Assembly (NCBI GenBank): GCA_900546355.1 | Contig: URCM01000030.1 | Coordinates: forward strand, 1-28,756 | Source: an uncultured Bacteroides sp. | GTDB taxonomy: Bacteria > Bacteroidota > Bacteroidia > Bacteroidales > Bacteroidaceae | Direction of reading: 5' to 3' | DNA: 28,756 bases | Shown here: piece by piece, positions 25,131 to 28,756 of the stretch | How the letters are laid out: every line of letters starts with the position of its first letter | Position numbering within the stretch: position 1 is the stretch's first letter | Position numbers and translations under genes: made by a program | The notes under the pieces: model-generated | The model's input: only the letters and a program-made list of their open reading frames with translations | What the model was told of the DNA's origin: nothing | Databases searched by the model: none

Positions 25131-25235
25131 CGACGTGCCAAAAAAGTCTATTTTGCGGGTTGCGGCAATGCTGGCGTAACGGCTTGAAATAGAATGATTT
25201 GAGTTTTTTAATTTATAAATTAAATTTAATTTGTT

Positions 25236-27494
25236 ATGAGAAAAAAGTATTTAAGTGCACTGCTGTTCGGAGCGCTTTTGTTCGCTTCGGCAGGAACTTT
25301 TACCTCTTGTAAAGACTACGATGACGACATCAGCAATCTGCAAGGACAAGTAGACGGCATCAAGGCCGACCTCGAAGACCTGCAGGCTCAGATTAGCGCA
25401 GGAAAATGGATTACCAACGTCACTTCCATTGAAGGCGGGTTCACGGTAACCTTCTCCGACGGCCAGTCATTCAACATTGTAAACGGTAAGGATGGTGCTG
25501 ACGGCGCAGACGGTGCCGCTGGTGCTCCGGGTGCCGCTGGTGCTGACGGTACTAAGATTACCATCGGCGAAGATGGCTATTGGTATTTCGATGGCATAAA
25601 GAGCGAATACAAAGCTGTTGCTGATACAGAAGATGGCAAGATAAAGACTCCTTATGTAGGCGAAGACGGCTATTGGTATTTCTACGGTGAAGAAGGCGAG
25701 GAAGCTGTAAAATCTGCGTACAAAGCTAACGGTGCAGTTTACGCTGTAGCTGAAGCTAATGGCGGTTTCACAATTTATGCTCCGACTGAAGACGGAAAAG
25801 AAATGTTGGAAATCTTTTTGCCGGGTGCTGCTGCCGCTATCACCAGCATGAAAGTAATTGCTAAAGCTGAGAATGGAAATATAACCATTAACCAATACGA
25901 ATTCACTCCTGATAAGGATGAAAAAGCGGATTGGGAAAAGATGACCGGCCATAACGTAACTGACAATAAATACATCCTTGCTTCGGCTGATAAATTGGGC
26001 TTGCGTGTCAACCCGACCGATGTAGAACTGAAAGATATCGATTTCGTGTTGCTGAACAGCAAGAACGAAGAGTTGACGGGTGTTGTTTATGAAGCTTCTG
26101 AATATACAGATTATGTAACTGATGATTTAGTAACTGATGCTAGTAGAGCAAACGGAAACGGCTTGTGGACTTTGTCTATGAAGCAAATGGAACTGAAGGA
26201 TGATGCTGCAAAGGCCAACTTTGAAAAAATGTTCACTAGCAATTCTGCCAACATCCTTTATGCATTGAGCGCAGACCATGCTACCCGTGCGGAATACAAC
26301 ATTGGTTTCAACCCTTTGAATCCGAAGGACGCAAACATTGGCTCGATTAAAGTTGCCGGTAAAAACGTAAAAGATGATACAGATACAGATGATACAGAAG
26401 ACAAGCGTAATGATGGTATGGTGGATACCCACAAAGCTATCAGTGTAGCTGTTGAAAATCCGGCAGACTTGTATGATATGTGGCTGACTGTTTCCAAAGA
26501 AGACGAAGCTTTGTTCGGCATCAAGATTGATAACGAAAAACATACATTTACAATTACTGGCGATCCGGATATCTTGACAAAAGCTTCCTTTGCTGTGACT
26601 GTTCATACAATGAACAACAACGGTGAGGTAGCAGAAGAAGTGGTTAATATCTACGTATCAGATAAGATTGCGGTTGCTCCTGACTATGCAAAGAGAACAC
26701 TGAATATCGTAGATGACAATGCTGAAGTATTGAAGAACAAGAATGCGTTCACCGCTGATATGGCAACTTTGTTGAATGCCCTTGGTGAAGACCAAGCTAA
26801 TGTATGGAAGAAGAAAGTAAGTACTGCTTCGGTTAAATACTACACAGATAAGGACTGCAAGAACAAAGTGAACAATAATGGTATCGAATTGATTTTCGTT
26901 AACGCTGCTGGAGATAAAGAAGTGGCTATCAAGGATGCCGCCAACATGAAGTTCTCTGTAGACAATAGTGTTGCTCCTGCTACCTCTTCTACCCCTGGAT
27001 TTAAAGTTGATACAGAATACTTTGCTAAAGTAACATTTAAAGCAGGTAACTCAGAACTCAACTCTATCGTTATTCCGTTCCAGTTCGCAATTCCTGACTT
27101 TGCTAACAGTTTCGAACAAGAACCTGCTGTATTTATTGACAATGTGGCTAACGCTTACATGAATGTTGATGACCAAAAAAGCGGTGAAGCCGCTTATAAG
27201 TTGTCGCGTGCATTCAAGAAATTCTTGAGCGGTGCTACCTTGGCATTGGATAGCAAAACAAAAGTAACTGATAAGTACACTTCTGAGCAATTGGCAACAA
27301 TTTCTTCTACATTCGATAACAATGCAATGATAACATTGAAAGATGTAGACAAAGCAAAAGGCACTAACATTCCTGCCGGTTACGGTCAAGAACTGATAGT
27401 TAATGCAAGTGCAGACGACTATATGGGTTGGGCATATCCGGAAGGTGAAGGCACTTACTCGTTCACTATCAAGGTGATGAGCCCGTTGTATTAA
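25236..27494 (+). CDS. Large surface lipoprotein with coiled coil and collagen-like segment, interrupted by an in-frame stop
   Basis: The 752-residue product starts with a lipoprotein signal peptide whose lipobox FTSC puts the lipidated cysteine at residue 25, followed by KDYDDD, an acidic surface-export signal. Residues about 31-55 form a heptad-like coiled coil. A KWITNV..GGFTVTFSDGQ segment (58-77), a short collagen-like Gly-X-Y stretch (84-105) and two EDGYWYF repeats follow. This N-terminal plan is common in Bacteroides and Phocaeicola surface proteins (DUF4988-like); the remainder is beta-rich with no recognised enzyme motif. Its signal peptide and start resemble those of large Bacteroides surface-layer-type proteins, but that is only a suggestion. 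A TAA at 27492-27494 ends the frame, yet the same frame continues for 129 further codons to 27884, so the gene seems to have been one of 882 codons cut by a single base change, with GAA or CAA as the likely original codon. Whether the short form is stable and exported is unknown. Confidence 0.8.
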   Translation: MRKKYLSALLFGALLFASAGTFTSCKDYDDDISNLQGQVDGIKADLEDLQAQISAGKWITNVTSIEGGFTVTFSDGQSFNIVNGKDGADGADGAAGAPGAAGADGTKITIGEDGYWYFDGIKSEYKAVADTEDGKIKTPYVGEDGYWYFYGEEGEEAVKSAYKANGAVYAVAEANGGFTIYAPTEDGKEMLEIFLPGAAAAITSMKVIAKAENGNITINQYEFTPDKDEKADWEKMTGHNVTDNKYILASADKLGLRVNPTDVELKDIDFVLLNSKNEELTGVVYEASEYTDYVTDDLVTDASRANGNGLWTLSMKQMELKDDAAKANFEKMFTSNSANILYALSADHATRAEYNIGFNPLNPKDANIGSIKVAGKNVKDDTDTDDTEDKRNDGMVDTHKAISVAVENPADLYDMWLTVSKEDEALFGIKIDNEKHTFTITGDPDILTKASFAVTVHTMNNNGEVAEEVVNIYVSDKIAVAPDYAKRTLNIVDDNAEVLKNKNAFTADMATLLNALGEDQANVWKKKVSTASVKYYTDKDCKNKVNNNGIELIFVNAAGDKEVAIKDAANMKFSVDNSVAPATSSTPGFKVDTEYFAKVTFKAGNSELNSIVIPFQFAIPDFANSFEQEPAVFIDNVANAYMNVDDQKSGEAAYKLSRAFKKFLSGATLALDSKTKVTDKYTSEQLATISSTFDNNAMITLKDVDKAKGTNIPAGYGQELIVNASADDYMGWAYPEGEGTYSFTIKVMSPLY

Positions 27495-27884
27495 GGTTCT
27501 GTAAGTGCAATCGGTGATGTTGTCTCTATTCCGGCTACTTCTGTAAGTGGATGGAATATGACCAACGAACACATCCAAGGTAAGACTTACAACAACATTA
27601 CCTACAAGGTTCTGCAAGATATTCTGCAAGATAAGGTAGGTGACTGGAGTCGTCCTGAAATTGCCAATGTTGACGCATATTCTACTAACGAACGCGTTGT
27701 GAAAGTAGAGAATGTATACCCTGCAACTCCAGGTGAAAAGGGTGCTGTTAATGAAGGTTATATCAAGGTATTGCCGCAAAACATCGCTGCTACAACTGAA
27801 ACGACTATCAATGTAACAGTAACTGATGTTTGGGGTTATGCTAAGACCAACCCTGTAAAAGTTAAAGTAACTGTAGGCGAATAA
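27495..27884 (+). pseudogene. Detached C-terminal part of the surface lipoprotein
   Basis: In frame with the gene above and directly after its TAA, this segment encodes 129 residues (GSVSAIGDVVSIPATSVSGW at the start, then a beta-sandwich-like domain ending VKVKVTVGE). Base usage and protein style match the upstream part. It ends 17 bp before the terminator stem. An ATG at 27558 could in theory start a separate 108-residue product, but it has no signal peptide or evident ribosome-binding site, so this is best read as the orphaned C-terminal domain. Confidence 0.8.
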
Positions 27885-27901
27885 TCTACTTTGATTACTC
27901 T

Positions 27902-27945
27902 ATAAATAAAAAAAGCGACTCGAAAGAGTCGCTTTTTTTATTTAT
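27902..27945. terminator. Perfect bidirectional intrinsic terminator
   Basis: A flawless 20-bp stem with a GAAA tetraloop: core GCGACTC (27915-27921) and GAGTCGC (27926-27932), flanked by seven A on the left and seven T on the right and further paired ATAAAT/ATTTAT ends. It closes the surface lipoprotein transcript and is symmetrical enough to work in both directions. Confidence 0.93.
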
Positions 27946-27963
27946 GCTCGACCTTAAAATCGT

Positions 27964-28035
27964 ATGAAAACACATCCTAAAAAAGTTTTTGTCGTCCTGC
28001 TCATCTGCCTGATGCCCCGCTATAAAAAAGATTAG
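27964..28035 (+). CDS. Possible 23-residue hydrophobic peptide or signal-peptide remnant
   Basis: The frame encodes MKTHPKKVFVVLLICLMPRY plus KKD, with a basic start, a hydrophobic core and a basic end, like a short signal peptide or a tiny membrane peptide. It lies between the terminator at 27945 and the next gene. No promoter or strong ribosome-binding site is evident, so it may be chance or the remnant of a lost secreted-protein gene. Confidence 0.2.
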   Translation: MKTHPKKVFVVLLICLMPRYKKD

Positions 28036-28066
28036 ATACGTTGCTTAGATTGAAGGATGCCATTTC

Positions 28067-28097
28067 TTGCCTGTCTCAGAATAATTTTGTTTCTTTG
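28067..28097 (+). promoter_or_regulatory. Candidate promoter of the AAA-ATPase gene
   Basis: TTG at 28067-28069 is followed after 20 bp by TTTCTTTG at 28090-28097, a one-mismatch TAnnTTTG box. An exact box, TAATTTTG, also occurs at 28082-28089 but has no -33 partner. Either would give a short leader before the ATG at 28120. Confidence 0.35.
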
Positions 28098-28119
28098 CGT
28101 AAATCATAAAACGCACTGT

Positions 28120-28756
28120 ATGATGAAATATCCGATAGGAATCCAAAGCTTCGACCAGATCATAGAAGACGGTTATGTCTATGTCGACAAGACCGGCCTG
28201 GTTTACCGGCTGGTAAAAGGAGGAAAGATTTATTTCCTGAGCCGTCCGCGCCGGTTCGGCAAGAGCCTGCTGGTATCTACCCTGAAATGCTATTTCCAGG
28301 GGCGGAAAGAACTTTTCAAAGGGCTTGCCATCGACAGGCTGGAGACCGAATGGGCGGAATATCCCGTGTTCCATATCGATTTCAACGGGACAAATTTCAC
28401 CGAATCGGGCAAGTTGGAGGATATTATAGAAGGAACGGTCAGCACTTGGGAAAAGGTATACGGCCGTACGACGGAGTTCAAGGATATGGGAAAACGTTTC
28501 GCCTACGTGTTGCAACAGGCCCACCGCCAGCACGGACGCCGTTGCGTGGTACTGATTGATGAATACGACAAGCCGATACTCGATGTGTTGGATACCGACT
28601 ATTCAATGAAGGTAGACGGCAAGGAACGCCTGTTGGAGGACTGGCACAGGGAGATACTGAAAGGTTTTTATTCGGTGTTTAAGTCTGCGGACGAGGATCT
28701 CCAGTTCGTCCTGCTGACAGGAGTGACGAAGTTTTCACAGGTAAGCGTCTTCAGCG
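28120..28756 (+). CDS. AAA-ATPase-like protein, probably with a C-terminal PD-(D/E)XK nuclease domain (partial)
   Basis: The frame is open to the right edge (212 codons seen). It starts MMKYPIGIQSFDQIIEDGYV, continues with YVDKT, then the phosphate-binding loop SRPRRFGKSLLVSTL (near residue 45) and a Walker B-like VVLIDEYDKPILD (near residue 145), and reaches LLTGVTKFSQVSVFS at the edge. This is the pattern of the AAA-ATPase-like family (PF09820) widespread and multi-copy in Bacteroides; members usually run 510-580 residues and end with a PD-(D/E)XK nuclease-like domain that would lie outside the window. Their function is not established; a role in defence or mobile-element biology has been proposed on domain grounds. 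The second ATG (28123) is an equally possible start. Confidence 0.88.
   Translation, partial: MMKYPIGIQSFDQIIEDGYVYVDKTGLVYRLVKGGKIYFLSRPRRFGKSLLVSTLKCYFQGRKELFKGLAIDRLETEWAEYPVFHIDFNGTNFTESGKLEDIIEGTVSTWEKVYGRTTEFKDMGKRFAYVLQQAHRQHGRRCVVLIDEYDKPILDVLDTDYSMKVDGKERLLEDWHREILKGFYSVFKSADEDLQFVLLTGVTKFSQVSVFS

Larger units (their letters stand above)
24388..25235. other. Long intergenic region between sdhC and the surface lipoprotein gene
   Basis: At 848 bp this is the longest non-coding stretch here. It holds the sdhC promoter (24458-24489), the 23-bp-period array (24624-24730), an interrupted dyad of CGATTTT (24875-24881) with ATAAAATCG (24897-24905), a GC-rich hairpin (25114-25130) and an A/T-rich leader before the lipoprotein start. 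GTTCGTTTT occurs twice in direct orientation near 24833 and 24940. No coding frame is convincing. A small RNA is possible but not supported by a clear promoter-terminator pair. Confidence 0.6.

Noticed and set aside
27558..27884. Independent 108-residue gene
   Set aside because: It is in the same frame as the upstream lipoprotein and separated from it only by a TAA plus 63 bases that also read as protein; it lacks a ribosome-binding site and signal peptide.

Overview
The window looks like a chromosomal segment of a gut Bacteroidales bacterium, most likely Bacteroides or Phocaeicola. The grounds are promoters of the TTTG-N20-TAnnTTTG type, surface lipoproteins with an acidic export signal after the lipobox cysteine, a CarboxypepD_reg-type TonB receptor, a single-chain SecDF, an anaerobic succinate dehydrogenase/fumarate reductase in C-A-B order, and a gamma-alpha fused 2-oxoacid:ferredoxin oxidoreductase. 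I ran no searches; names come from recognising motifs, domain order and gene order.

Layout. Bases 12-6871 (minus strand) hold the first four genes of a type I BREX phage-defence operon, brxA-brxB-brxC-pglX, read towards the left edge. pglX stops at 624 codons, roughly half the family length, so the target-recognition half is missing or lies elsewhere. Any pglZ and brxL would be outside the window. After a 428-bp AT-rich spacer come plus-strand genes: an HxlR-type regulator (7300-7671), a TonB-dependent receptor (7850-10549) and a surface lipoprotein built from two tandem beta-helix-like halves (10615-12864). The last two look like an outer-membrane uptake pair for an unknown ligand. A hairpin at 13011-13055 ends this block.

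The minus strand then carries central metabolism: korB-korA (13143-16027), queE-queD of queuosine synthesis (16583-17447), secDF (17608-20604) and the sdhB/sdhA/sdhC genes (20853-24387, transcribed C-A-B). A tRNA-Arg(CCU) lies on the plus strand at 16193-16264. Kor and Sdh/Frd are the two ends of the same branch of four-carbon and five-carbon acid metabolism in fermenting Bacteroidales (fumarate to succinate, succinyl-CoA to 2-oxoglutarate), and both depend on low-potential electron carriers or menaquinol.

On the right, an 848-bp intergenic region leads to a large surface lipoprotein gene (25236 onward) interrupted by an in-frame TAA at 27492; the same frame continues to 27884, just before a perfect 20-bp terminator stem. 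The window ends inside an AAA-ATPase/PD-(D/E)XK-type gene (28120 to the edge).

The most unusual non-coding content is two intergenic arrays built on the same 15-bp unit plus 8-bp spacer plan (23-bp period), at 16413-16473 and 24624-24730. The second is also a large imperfect inverted repeat. Other dispersed short repeats are a motif shared by 7184-7205 and 16352-16373, a CACAGAGG hairpin at 17515-17599 with a relic at 16525-16536, and a CAACTCGTT motif in two spacers of the sdh operon. I found no CRISPR array, transposase, integrase or rRNA.
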